This document shows, piece by piece, positions 57,111-64,000 of a stretch of DNA of 64,000 bases (its first letter is position 1; each line of letters opens with the position of its first letter). Source of the DNA: SIG459 sp045538735 (lineage in GTDB: Bacteria; Bacillota; Clostridia; Oscillospirales; Oscillospiraceae); the NCBI GenBank assembly GCA_045538735.1, contig JAZSRY010000056.1, positions 44,096 through 108,095 of the forward strand, in the 5' to 3' direction. Below the pieces are notes generated by a model. The model was not told where the DNA came from and ran no database searches. It saw only the letters and a program-made list of their open reading frames with translations. Position numbers and translations under genes: made by a program.

Positions 57111-58361
57111 TCAGTTGCTGTACTTTGCAACGAGCTCAACAGCTGCATCATAAACAGCCTGTGCCTCGCCGCCGGTCTCGGAGATCCACTGCTCAGCGAC
57201 CTTTGCATAAACTTCCTGGAGCTCAGCCTCGAACTCAGCAGAAGGAGCAAAGATGGTACCGCCGTTAGCGGTTGCTACGTAGCGGCCTGCAGCTTCCCAA
57301 CGGTTCCAGATATCAACCAGGTTGAGGAGGTAGTCGCCGGAAACAGACTTGATAGCATCAGCATAGCCCATGTCCTCAACAGCAGCCCAAACGTCGTTGT
57401 TTGCCAGCAGAGCATAAGCAGAGCAGCCAACGTTGGAGTCAACATAGTAGTTCAGAACGCCGGGGTCAGCAAGTGCGAAGGACTTGATGCCGTGCCAGTC
57501 GGTAACAACATAAGAGAAGATGCCGGTGGAGATGTTGTTGTAAACCTCACCGATGGGGCAGCCCATAACAGTGCCGCCTGCAGCAGTGATGAACAGCTGG
57601 GTGGGACCATTGTTGCCGCGGATGTTACCGGTGATGTCAGCAACGGAGCCGATCTCCTTGTCGCCCTTATAAGCGAGAGGAGAGGTGCAGTTGGTCCACA
57701 GGAAGAGGACTTCGCCCTCGTCATATTCTTCCTGGATAGCGGGGGTGTTCTTGTAAAGCTCCCACATAGCTGCGGAACCTACAGTTGCATCCTTGATACC
57801 CAGAGAGGGGTTCTGAATGACGTTGGTGAGGGGGAAGTAGTTCTTGAAGTAGCAGGGCAGAGTCCAGCCGAAGTCGATGGTACCGGAAACCATGTCATCA
57901 ACAACAGCCATGGTGCCGGAATGGGTGCCGGAGTAGCCGATGTCGAAGTCAATAGCGCCTTCGGTGGCGATGGTGACAGCGTCAGCCCAAGCAGTGAGGA
58001 ACTCACCGGGAGCGGAGTCAGCGGGGTCATGGCAAGCCAGAGTGAAGGTGATTTCGGGCTTGACATCTGCATAAGCAGCTGCCTGCTCAGCAAGAGCAGC
58101 GATGACAGCATAGGACTGTGCCCAGTTGCCGTTTTCCTTGGTGGGCTCAGAGCCATCCCATTCGGGACCGGCTGCGAAGTCAGCCTTTACAGGAAGAGCA
58201 GCCTTTGCGGGCTCAGCAGGATCTGCGGGAGCGGGATCTGCGGGAGCAGCGGGAGCGGGATCTGCAGGAGCGGCAGGAGCTGCGGGAGCTTCCTGACCGC
58301 AAGCAGCGAACAGAGAAACAACCATCAGAACTGCCAGAACAAGAGCGAGAACTTTTTTCAT
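57111..58361 (-). CDS. TRAP transporter substrate-binding lipoprotein (DctP type)
   Basis: A 416-residue secreted binding protein. Lipoprotein signal LVLAVLMVVSLFAACG with lipobox Cys21, then an Ala/Pro-rich linker (about 24-55) and the DctP fold, with DFGWTLPCYFKNYFPLTNVIQNPSLG and a C-terminal region GGTIFAPSAEFEAELQEVYAKV. It would bind a carboxylate outside the cell. Codon use is strongly C-biased, which suggests high expression. GGAGG lies 7 nt before the ATG. The linked catabolic genes at 62204 and beyond suggest a beta-hydroxy or beta-keto carboxylate as substrate. Confidence 0.9.
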   Translation of the reverse strand: MKKVLALVLAVLMVVSLFAACGQEAPAAPAAPADPAPAAPADPAPADPAEPAKAALPVKADFAAGPEWDGSEPTKENGNWAQSYAVIAALAEQAAAYADVKPEITFTLACHDPADSAPGEFLTAWADAVTIATEGAIDFDIGYSGTHSGTMAVVDDMVSGTIDFGWTLPCYFKNYFPLTNVIQNPSLGIKDATVGSAAMWELYKNTPAIQEEYDEGEVLFLWTNCTSPLAYKGDKEIGSVADITGNIRGNNGPTQLFITAAGGTVMGCPIGEVYNNISTGIFSYVVTDWHGIKSFALADPGVLNYYVDSNVGCSAYALLANNDVWAAVEDMGYADAIKSVSGDYLLNLVDIWNRWEAAGRYVATANGGTIFAPSAEFEAELQEVYAKVAEQWISETGGEAQAVYDAAVELVAKYSN

Positions 58362-58422
58362 GATTTTGCCTCCTTAAAATTTTATGCAGGGGTATGTATT
58401 AACGCGGGGATTTTAGCCCGAA

Positions 58423-59790
58423 TTAACCGTATCTCATAAAGCTGGGAAGCCAAACAGCAATCTCGGGGAATATAATGACGATTGCCAGGGCAACAACAAT
58501 ACCCAGCAGGAAGGGCGCAGTGCCCTTAAAGACCTGACCCAGAGTCATGTCAGGTGCAATACCTGCCATAACATAGCAGCACATTCCAACGGGAGGAGTC
58601 ATAAGGCCGAACTCCATCAGCATTACCATCAGAACGCCGAACCACATGCGGTCACAGGTGGTGATATCCAGAGCGCCAATAGCGGTGGTGTACTCATAAG
58701 AGTCAATGAGGGGCAGGAAGATGGGGGTGAGCAGGACGATGAGGGGCAGAGAGTCAACGAAGCAGCCGAGAATGCCATAGATAACAAGGCAGACAGCAAG
58801 GACAAGCCACTTGCTCAGGTCGTACTGCAGGCAGAAGGTTGCAAGAGCCTTGCTAAGACCGGTGAGAGAGAAGAACTGACCGAGAAGGTCAGAGCCTATC
58901 ATAATAAGGAAGATCATTGCAGTGGTCTCAAGAGTTTCCTTAAGAGCGGCAACAATGTATTTGAAGGTAAACTTTCTCTTGAGAGCCATAAAAATGAAGG
59001 AACCGAATGCACCGATAGCACCGCCCTCAGTAGCAGAGCACCAACCGAGAAGAATTCCGCCCAGAACCATTATGAAAAGAACAAGAACGGGAAGAACACC
59101 CAAAAGCGCCTTCAGCTTTTCCTTGATAGAGAACTTGGGTCCCTTGGGGCCGGCTTCAGGGTCAATGAAGCATATAACAACAGCAACTGCGCTGTAGCAG
59201 ATGCAAAGCAGAACACCGGGCAAAATGCCGGAAATAAACATAGGTCCTACGCCGACGCCGGCATTGATACCGTAAAGCATAAAGCCAACGCTGGGGGGGA
59301 TCAAAATGCCAAGAGTACCGCCGGCGGAAATTGCACCCGCTGACAGTGAACGCTTGTAGCCATACTTATCCATCTCGGGCAGGCAGATCTTGCCCATAGA
59401 GGCAGTTGTTGCAGTTGCAGAGCCACAGATTGCACCAAAGAATGCGCAGGCAATTTCGGTTGCGATTGCAAGTCCGCCGCGCATACGGCTTACGAACTTA
59501 TAGCAGGCTGCATAGAGTTCCTGGCTGATGCCCGCATAGTAGCAGACAACGCCCATCAGTGTAAACATCGGTATGACGACCAACGATTCCTTACTACAGG
59601 AACCAAAGGGACCTGATTTAAATGCACCCATAGCACGGGTGAATGCCATGCCTGCGTTATACTTCTGTGCGTTCATATAGAATATGCCGATGAAGCCGAC
59701 AAGAGCCATCGCCAGGCCGATATGCATACCCATGAACAGAAGAATAAGAAGAATGACAAGACCGAGAACGCCAGCTAATATAGCATCCAT
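58423..59790 (-). CDS. TRAP transporter large permease (DctM type)
   Basis: A 455-residue polytopic protein with about twelve helices. Typical DctM stretches are IGLAMALVGFIGIFYM, PMFTLMGVVCYYAGISQEL, GAICGSATATTASMGKICLPEMDKYGYKRSLSAGAISAGGTLGILIPPSVGFMLYG, FVDSLPLIVLLTPIFLPL and GLMTPPVGMCCYVMAGIAPDM. Secondary transporters of this type use a sodium gradient with the binding protein. The GTG at 59799 is an alternative start; the ATG at 59790 is chosen because GGAG lies 10 nt before it. First gene of the operon. Confidence 0.93.
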   Translation of the reverse strand: MDAILAGVLGLVILLILLFMGMHIGLAMALVGFIGIFYMNAQKYNAGMAFTRAMGAFKSGPFGSCSKESLVVIPMFTLMGVVCYYAGISQELYAACYKFVSRMRGGLAIATEIACAFFGAICGSATATTASMGKICLPEMDKYGYKRSLSAGAISAGGTLGILIPPSVGFMLYGINAGVGVGPMFISGILPGVLLCICYSAVAVVICFIDPEAGPKGPKFSIKEKLKALLGVLPVLVLFIMVLGGILLGWCSATEGGAIGAFGSFIFMALKRKFTFKYIVAALKETLETTAMIFLIMIGSDLLGQFFSLTGLSKALATFCLQYDLSKWLVLAVCLVIYGILGCFVDSLPLIVLLTPIFLPLIDSYEYTTAIGALDITTCDRMWFGVLMVMLMEFGLMTPPVGMCCYVMAGIAPDMTLGQVFKGTAPFLLGIVVALAIVIIFPEIAVWLPSFMRYG

Positions 59791-59822
59791 ACTCTTCACA
59801 CTCCTAAATATTTCAATACAAT

Positions 59823-59870
59823 GCGTATTGAGATGTTAATATTCGACAAAACATTATAGACGCAATACGC
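59823..59870. promoter_or_regulatory. 8-bp inverted repeat flanking the TRAP operon -10 element
   Basis: GCGTATTG (59823-59830) and CAATACGC (59863-59870) are exact inverse complements with centres 40 bp apart. A minus-strand TATAAT (59853-59858) lies between them, with no good -35 (CGATAG at the expected position), so a bound activator or repressor is plausible. LysR-type regulators commonly bind dyads of this spacing. Confidence 0.55.
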
Positions 59871-59928
59871 GAATTCTATCGAATATGTTTACAGCTTAAT
59901 TTAACACTATAGAAACACAATTGGCAAA

Positions 59929-59964
59929 TGCATATTTTATGCAACACGATGCAAATTTGCATCG
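59929..59964. promoter_or_regulatory. Pair of palindromic operators with TGCAT half-sites
   Basis: TGCATA-TTT-TATGCA (59929-59943) and an 18-bp perfect palindrome CGATGCAAATTTGCATCG (59947-59964) share the half-site ATGCA. They are adjacent and lie between the two divergent promoters, so they look like a regulator binding region. Confidence 0.6.
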
Positions 59965-59985
59965 ACTTTTCGTTGATTTGTCGAA

Positions 59986-60014
59986 TTGTTATATTTGGAA
60001 TTATAATGTATAAT
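59986..60014 (+). promoter_or_regulatory. Promoter candidate of the LysR genes
   Basis: TTGTTA (59986-59991) and TATAAT (60009-60014) separated by 17 bp; a second TATAAT starts 7 bp earlier. Confidence 0.55.
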
Positions 60015-60143
60015 ATCGCGTGATGAATTGTTCCTTTCCCTTGTATTTGCACTGCATTTATTATGTTATAAAAATTCTTTATCACATAAGCACTTTAAAT
60101 TTTCCGGATGCCGTGATATATAATTTCAGCCCAGGAGATACAT

Positions 60144-61058
60144 ATGTCAGCCAGTTTCGACTCATATAAAATTTTTTATTTTGTTGGAAAATACAAAAAT
60201 ATAACTCACGCTGCCGGCGCTCTTTTTCTGTCCCAATCAACGGTAAGCCGTGCTATTCAGAGCCTCGAAGCCGATTTGGGCTGCAAACTTATGGAGCGCT
60301 CACAGCAGGGAATTTTTCTCACCGCTGAGGGTGAAATGCTTTTCAGGCATGTGTCACGTGCTTATGAGGAGATAATTCTCGGCGAGGACAGAATCAAAAG
60401 GCTCAGGTCCTTCAAAAATATAAGCGTTCGTCTCGGAGCTGATAACTTTGTCTTTTGCCGCTTCATCCTCCCCATTCTCCGGGATTTTCAGAAAGATTTT
60501 CCCGATGTCCGCGTAGAGATATCCTCAAACATGACAGACAGCGCCGGACACATTATCTCCTCTCTTATTAATGATGAGACAGACGCTGTTTTTTCCCTTG
60601 CTCCCCTTCCGGATTCCGACAGCATCGTCTCCTCCGCGCTGTTTGAATGCAACGATGTTTTTATTGCAGGAAAAAACTATAAATCCCTTATCGGCGAAAA
60701 TATAAGAATTTACGATATTTCCATCGAAAACTTTATATCCCTTAACCACGGAGTAAGCGGCAGCGACTATTTGCAGCGCTTTTTTGCTATGCACAACCTT
60801 CGTGTGGAAAGCAGCTATCAGGTTGAAGATTTTCGCCATCTTCTTGATATGGTCAACAGCGGCATGGGCATTGCCCTTGTGCCCGCTCCCCTTCCCGACA
60901 CTTTGAAGGAATACGAAAACATTTTTATAGTCAAAACCAACCTGCATTTCCCCAAAAGGACCATTTGTGTCTCCACAGCAAAAAATGCACCGCAAAATCC
61001 CGCCAGAGATGAACTCATAAAAAGAATAAAAAAGCAAATGCAAAGTGTTCTTTTCTGA
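60144..61058 (+). CDS. LysR-family transcriptional regulator (first of two)
   Basis: A 304-residue LTTR. The winged HTH is at residues 8-65 (KNITHAAGALFLSQSTVSRAIQSLEADLGCKLMERSQQGIFLTAEGE), followed by a linker helix and a periplasmic-binding-protein-like effector domain with LVNSGMGIALVPAPLP. It is divergent from the TRAP operon and likely controls it and perhaps the catabolic genes at 62204 and beyond. AGGAG lies 5 nt before the ATG. Confidence 0.92.
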   Translation: MSASFDSYKIFYFVGKYKNITHAAGALFLSQSTVSRAIQSLEADLGCKLMERSQQGIFLTAEGEMLFRHVSRAYEEIILGEDRIKRLRSFKNISVRLGADNFVFCRFILPILRDFQKDFPDVRVEISSNMTDSAGHIISSLINDETDAVFSLAPLPDSDSIVSSALFECNDVFIAGKNYKSLIGENIRIYDISIENFISLNHGVSGSDYLQRFFAMHNLRVESSYQVEDFRHLLDMVNSGMGIALVPAPLPDTLKEYENIFIVKTNLHFPKRTICVSTAKNAPQNPARDELIKRIKKQMQSVLF

Positions 61059-61089
61059 TCTGATAAATACATAAACAGGAGCTTACAAT

Positions 61090-61992
61090 ATGGATACATT
61101 GCAGCTGAAACTATTTATTTCACTTTCTCAAACTCTTAATTTCACAAAGACCGCAAATGAATTTTATGTTACACAGCCCACTGTCAGCAATTACATAAAA
61201 GCCCTTGAGGGCAATCTTGGTGTCACCCTTCTCAAACGCAACAGCCACAGCGTTTCTCTCACACCCGAGGGCAAAGAATTTGTCAATTACGCCAAGCAGC
61301 TTCTCTCCCTTCAGGCCGAGGCCGAAAACCGCCTCAGAAATATTTCCGAAGGAAGAAGGGGCTATATAAAAGTTGCAATGCTCTCCAGCGCAGCAGGCTA
61401 TTTCACTATCTGCCTTGAAGAATTTCTCAAGAAGCATCCCGGTGTTCAGGTCAATGTTGATCTGCTGGAAGGTGCGGAAATGACCGCCGCTCTCGGGCAG
61501 AATAACTACGACCTTTATTTCGCACACCAGCATATGGTTCCCGAAAACGAAATAGTAGAATACCGCAGTCTTGGCAGCAATCATCTTCATCTTTTTGTTA
61601 ACAAATCGCTCCTTGACTCCATTGATATGCACGACTGGAGCACTCTTTCCAAATACCACTTCGTTTCCACTCCTGCCCAGGATTTCACCCTTTCCGGACA
61701 GATAAATAAAATCTGTGCAAACCGAGGAATAGTCCCCGATATCATCAACTATTATAACCGCGCTGATATGGCCGTGCTTGCAATTAATTCCGGCGTGGGA
61801 ATTGCAATTTTGCCCCCTCACCTCAAATACTTTTATAACTGTCCCAATGTGGCTACCCTTCCCATTGACGGTGACGATGCAAAAATCACAATGGTGGTCG
61901 CATGGCAGCGCAACAGCGGCAACCCGGATGTTCAGCGTTTTCTCAGTCTCAACTCCCTCTCGGAAAACATATATTTCAATCTATACGAATAA
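61090..61992 (+). CDS. LysR-family transcriptional regulator (second of two)
   Basis: A 300-residue LTTR only 31 nt after the first. HTH residues 4-62 (LKLFISLSQTLNFTKTANEFYVTQPTVSNYIKALEGNLGVTLLKRNSHSVSLTPEGKEF), then an effector domain with a GVGIAILPPHLKYF C-terminal motif. The two proteins are only moderately similar to each other, so this is not a recent duplication. Two consecutive LTTRs could sense the imported acid and a pathway intermediate. A terminator follows. Confidence 0.92.
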   Translation: MDTLQLKLFISLSQTLNFTKTANEFYVTQPTVSNYIKALEGNLGVTLLKRNSHSVSLTPEGKEFVNYAKQLLSLQAEAENRLRNISEGRRGYIKVAMLSSAAGYFTICLEEFLKKHPGVQVNVDLLEGAEMTAALGQNNYDLYFAHQHMVPENEIVEYRSLGSNHLHLFVNKSLLDSIDMHDWSTLSKYHFVSTPAQDFTLSGQINKICANRGIVPDIINYYNRADMAVLAINSGVGIAILPPHLKYFYNCPNVATLPIDGDDAKITMVVAWQRNSGNPDVQRFLSLNSLSENIYFNLYE

Positions 61993-62000
61993 TTTCCACC

Positions 62001-62034
62001 AAAAAGGACACCCATGGATGCGGTGTCCTTTTTT
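62001..62034 (+). terminator. Terminator of the LysR genes
   Basis: An 11-bp stem (AAAAGGACACC at 62002-62012, GGTGTCCTTTT at 62022-62032) followed by T residues. Confidence 0.88.
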
Positions 62035-62203
62035 GCTTTATACCAAACCTAATCCTTTATTGCCCTATAAAAAAATCTTTTAACCATATTGTCACCAATA
62101 ATATATAATAGGCTTGTATTTTAAGGCGTGTTGCTTTGGGCAAAGCGTCCTAAATTGACAGTCTGAATTTCAAAATTTTTTATTGAGAAAGGAAATTTGA
62201 ATT

Positions 62204-63133
62204 ATGGCTAAGAGAAAAGTTATACTGACCGTCGCACAGACCGGCAACTTCCAGGGAAAGGCTCAGAACCCCGGCCTGCCCGAGCAGCCCGATGAGATCA
62301 TTGCATCCGCATACGATTGCTACAACGCAGGTGCTACCATTGTTCACTGCCACGCCCGCAACAAGGAAGGCAAGAGCTGCAACGACGGCGAGATCTTTGC
62401 AGAGATCAACTCCGGTATCCGCGCAAAGTGCCCCATCATTATTCAGAACTCCTCTGCTCCCGCAACCCGCGCCAACGCTCACACCGATGACGGTCTCGGC
62501 GTTCTCGATATGAAGGATCCCGCTTGCTGGCCCGAGATGGTCACCCTCGACTGCTCTCTCATGACCACCACCTGGGAAGACCTCGAGTTCATCTATATGT
62601 GGACCCGCAAGTGGCTCGTCAATGTTGCCCGCCGCATCAAGGAAATGGGCATCAAGGCCGAGATCGAAGTTTTCGATCCCACCGCAATTGAAGACGTTTT
62701 CAAGTATCTCTATCCCGCAGGTGTTCTGGATGATCCCGTCTCCATGACTCTCGTTATGGGTATGGACAAGGTTTCTCAGGGTGCTATCTCCTGCACTCAG
62801 CAGAACATTGACTACATGATGAATCTTGCCAACTCCTGCGCACGCGAAGCCGGCGTTAAGATGCCTCTCGACATCACCACCATGGCTATCGGCGCAAACC
62901 AGCTCCCCGGCACCGTTTACGGTATGCTCAAGGGCGCAGGCCTCCGCACCGGTATGGAAGACAACATCTACTACAGCTACAAGAGACTTGCAAAGAGCAA
63001 TGCCGAGCTGGTTGAGCGCTGCGTACGCATCATCCACGAGCTGGATATGGAAGTTGCCACTCCCGAAGAGGCACGCGAGATGCTCTGCATGCCCCAGCTG
63101 AAGCCCAACGGCAAGGTTCGCGGCAACGCCTGA
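62204..63133 (+). CDS. Beta-keto acid cleavage enzyme (BKACE/DUF849 family)
   Basis: A TIM-barrel zinc enzyme of 309 residues that transfers an acetyl unit from a beta-keto acid to an acyl-CoA acceptor, usually yielding acetoacetate and a new acyl-CoA. Family marks are an N-terminal strand, zinc histidines in VHCHARNKEG, NSSAP near the centre and a C-terminal GMEDNIYYSYKRLAKSNAELVERCVRI. Kce (3-keto-5-aminohexanoate) and dehydrocarnitine cleavage enzymes belong here; the substrate cannot be read from the sequence. Codon use is extremely biased to C-ending codons, suggesting very high expression. GAAAGGA lies before the ATG. The dehydrogenase follows 26 nt later. Confidence 0.9.
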   Translation: MAKRKVILTVAQTGNFQGKAQNPGLPEQPDEIIASAYDCYNAGATIVHCHARNKEGKSCNDGEIFAEINSGIRAKCPIIIQNSSAPATRANAHTDDGLGVLDMKDPACWPEMVTLDCSLMTTTWEDLEFIYMWTRKWLVNVARRIKEMGIKAEIEVFDPTAIEDVFKYLYPAGVLDDPVSMTLVMGMDKVSQGAISCTQQNIDYMMNLANSCAREAGVKMPLDITTMAIGANQLPGTVYGMLKGAGLRTGMEDNIYYSYKRLAKSNAELVERCVRIIHELDMEVATPEEAREMLCMPQLKPNGKVRGNA

Positions 63134-63159
63134 GTTTATTGACTTAAGGAGATACATAA

Positions 63160-64000
63160 ATGAGTAAGCGTGTTATCGGTATTGTTGGCCTTGGCATGAT
63201 CGGCAACAGCACCGCTGTTCTGACCACTCTCCACGGCAACAAGACCATCTGCTATGTCAGAAACGAAGCCAAGATCCCCGGCTATAAGGCCGGCTTTGAC
63301 AAGATGTATGATGAACTCATCGCTCAGGGCATCATCACCGAAGAGCAGAAGGAGATCTGCGCTTCCTACCTCGTTTACACCACCTCTTACGAGGGAATGG
63401 CCGAATGCGAAGTTATCTTTGAGGCTATCGCTGAAGACATTGAGATGAAGAAGGTCTGCTTTGCAGAGATCGAGCGCTGCTGCCCCAACATCAAGCTCAT
63501 CGGTTCCTGTTCCTCTTCCATTCTTCCCGATGCCCTTGCAGCTGCTGCCGATAAGTATGCCGACCGCATAATCGTTACCCATCCCTTCTTCCCCGTCCAC
63601 ATGGTCCCCTATTTCGAGATCTGCTACTCCGAGAAAACTGCCGACGGCGTTGTTGACTACGCTAAGCAGGTTCTCGCCGAGCTGGACAGAAAGCCCTCCG
63701 TTCTTAAGAAGCCCAATCCCGGCTTCATCGGCAACTACCTCCAGTTCGCTCTGTGGGCAGCCTGCCTGAATCTTGTTGAGCAGGGCATCTGCGAGCCCAA
63801 GGATGTGGACAACTGCCTGAACTACAGCTTCTGCCCCCGTTACAGCAGCATCGGCATTTTCGATCACTTCGATAACGGCGGCTATAAGCTCAACATCACC
63901 ACCTGCAACGCTGTGTTCCCCATCCTTCCCCGCTGGGATGCTGCTCCCGACTGCATCCGCGAGAAGGCCGAGTCTCCCGACGCCTGGGGTGCCAAGAGTC
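63160..64000 (+). CDS. 3-hydroxyacyl-CoA dehydrogenase-like NAD enzyme, 3' truncated
   Basis: The frame is open to the window end, with at least 280 residues. It starts with the NAD site RVIGIVGLGMIG, then the S-S-S catalytic region GSCSSSILPDALA, the H-P-F motif THPFFPVHMVPYFEI and the NAD/acyl C-domain start PGFIGNYLQFALWAACLNLVEQGICEPKDVD. The fold is that of 3-hydroxybutyryl-CoA and L-carnitine dehydrogenases. HPFNP reads HPFFP and the usual GFI(A/G)NR reads GFIGNY, so it is divergent and may act on a free hydroxy acid rather than a CoA ester. It shares the biased codon use of the BKACE gene and is in the same operon. The C-terminus is outside the window. Confidence 0.85.
   Translation, partial: MSKRVIGIVGLGMIGNSTAVLTTLHGNKTICYVRNEAKIPGYKAGFDKMYDELIAQGIITEEQKEICASYLVYTTSYEGMAECEVIFEAIAEDIEMKKVCFAEIERCCPNIKLIGSCSSSILPDALAAAADKYADRIIVTHPFFPVHMVPYFEICYSEKTADGVVDYAKQVLAELDRKPSVLKKPNPGFIGNYLQFALWAACLNLVEQGICEPKDVDNCLNYSFCPRYSSIGIFDHFDNGGYKLNITTCNAVFPILPRWDAAPDCIREKAESPDAWGAKS

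Larger units (their letters stand above)
59791..60143. promoter_or_regulatory. Divergent control region between TRAP operon and LysR genes
   Basis: A 353-bp AT-rich region with no gene. It holds an 8-bp inverted repeat flanking a TATAAT for the TRAP side, two nearby palindromes and two plus-strand promoter candidates: TTGTTA (59986-59991) to TATAAT (60009-60014), and a TATAAT at 60119-60124 that would give a leader of only about 13 nt before the LysR gene. Confidence 0.7.

Noticed and set aside
58190..58330. Repetitive GC-rich sequence in the start of dctP
   Set aside because: It encodes an Ala/Pro-rich linker of a lipoprotein (simple repeat of codons), not a CRISPR or transposon end.
62180..63867. 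Long minus-strand open frames across the BKACE and dehydrogenase genes
   Set aside because: Consequence of extreme codon bias; the sense products match families. No promoter or ribosome-binding site for the antisense frames.
1..64000. Prophage, transposase, CRISPR array, restriction-modification or toxin-antitoxin system
   Set aside because: No integrase, transposase, repeat-spacer array, methylase-endonuclease pair or toxin was found. The AbrB-fold protein at 38719 is followed by enzymes, not a toxin.

Overview
The window comes from the chromosome of a spore-forming, Gram-positive anaerobe of the Clostridia, most likely an Oscillospiraceae/Ruminococcaceae-type organism. Support: strong AGGAGG-type ribosome-binding sites with many TTG/GTG starts, sigma-A promoters with 17-bp spacers, sporulation genes (yqfC, yqfD, ylbJ, a SpoVD-like PBP, a DacF-like carboxypeptidase), a MurE with the meso-diaminopimelate motif, an HPr-like protein, ECF and TRAP transporters, and the gene orders infC-rpmI-rplT and yqfC-yqfD-phoH-ybeY-era-yqzL-recO. 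This is an inference; no rRNA gene is present. No mobile element, prophage or CRISPR array was seen. One tRNA gene (Gly-CCC) is present.

Layout. 1-7.3 kb: the end of a CCA-adding enzyme, the infC-rpmI-rplT operon behind an attenuator leader, a secreted polysaccharide deacetylase, a CmpB-type membrane protein, deoC, a tandem-OB SSB-like protein, a YihY-type membrane protein and an uncharacterised two-gene membrane system. 7.3-20 kb: a compact division and cell-wall (dcw) cluster on the minus strand, mraZ-rsmH-ftsL-pbp-murE-mraY-ftsW-murG-murA-ftsQ-ftsZ, lacking murF, murD, murC and ftsA. 20-31.2 kb: coaD, rsmD, uvrC, a Crh-like HPr, mutS2, recO, yqzL, era, ybeY, phoH, yqfD and yqfC. 31.2-38.5 kb: ylbJ, a split chromate-type transporter, rlmD, an ECF S component, secG, a nitroreductase and a three-gene J-domain/DUF5685/zinc-ribbon cluster. 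38.6-49.9 kb: an AbrB regulator with a PLP lyase and an EamA transporter, an esterase, serA-serC, mtaB, a cysteine desulfurase, an AI-2E-family transporter and a DacF-like peptidase. 50-56.4 kb: pgi, a small P-loop protein, a heterodimeric ABC exporter, a HAD phosphatase and tRNA-Gly. 56.4-64 kb: a TRAP transporter (dctM-dctP-dctQ) divergent from two LysR regulators, followed by a beta-keto-acid cleavage enzyme and a 3-hydroxyacyl dehydrogenase-like gene that runs off the window.

The most interesting accessory unit is this last one. It looks like a complete uptake, sensing and cleavage module for a beta-hydroxy/beta-keto acid, with a palindrome-rich divergent control region, and its logic resembles carnitine degradation through dehydrocarnitine. 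Other unusual points are an HPr paralogue with Tyr in place of the phosphorylated His15, infC with an AUC start, yqfC with no standard start codon (CUG is the best candidate), a HAD gene without an AUG start just downstream of a tRNA, and a transcription terminator apparently embedded in the coding sequence of a convergent gene (ylbJ).

Starts were moved from the longest open frame wherever a ribosome-binding site or family alignment pointed to an internal start; this is stated in each entry. Family assignments rest on recognised motifs and context, not on database searches.
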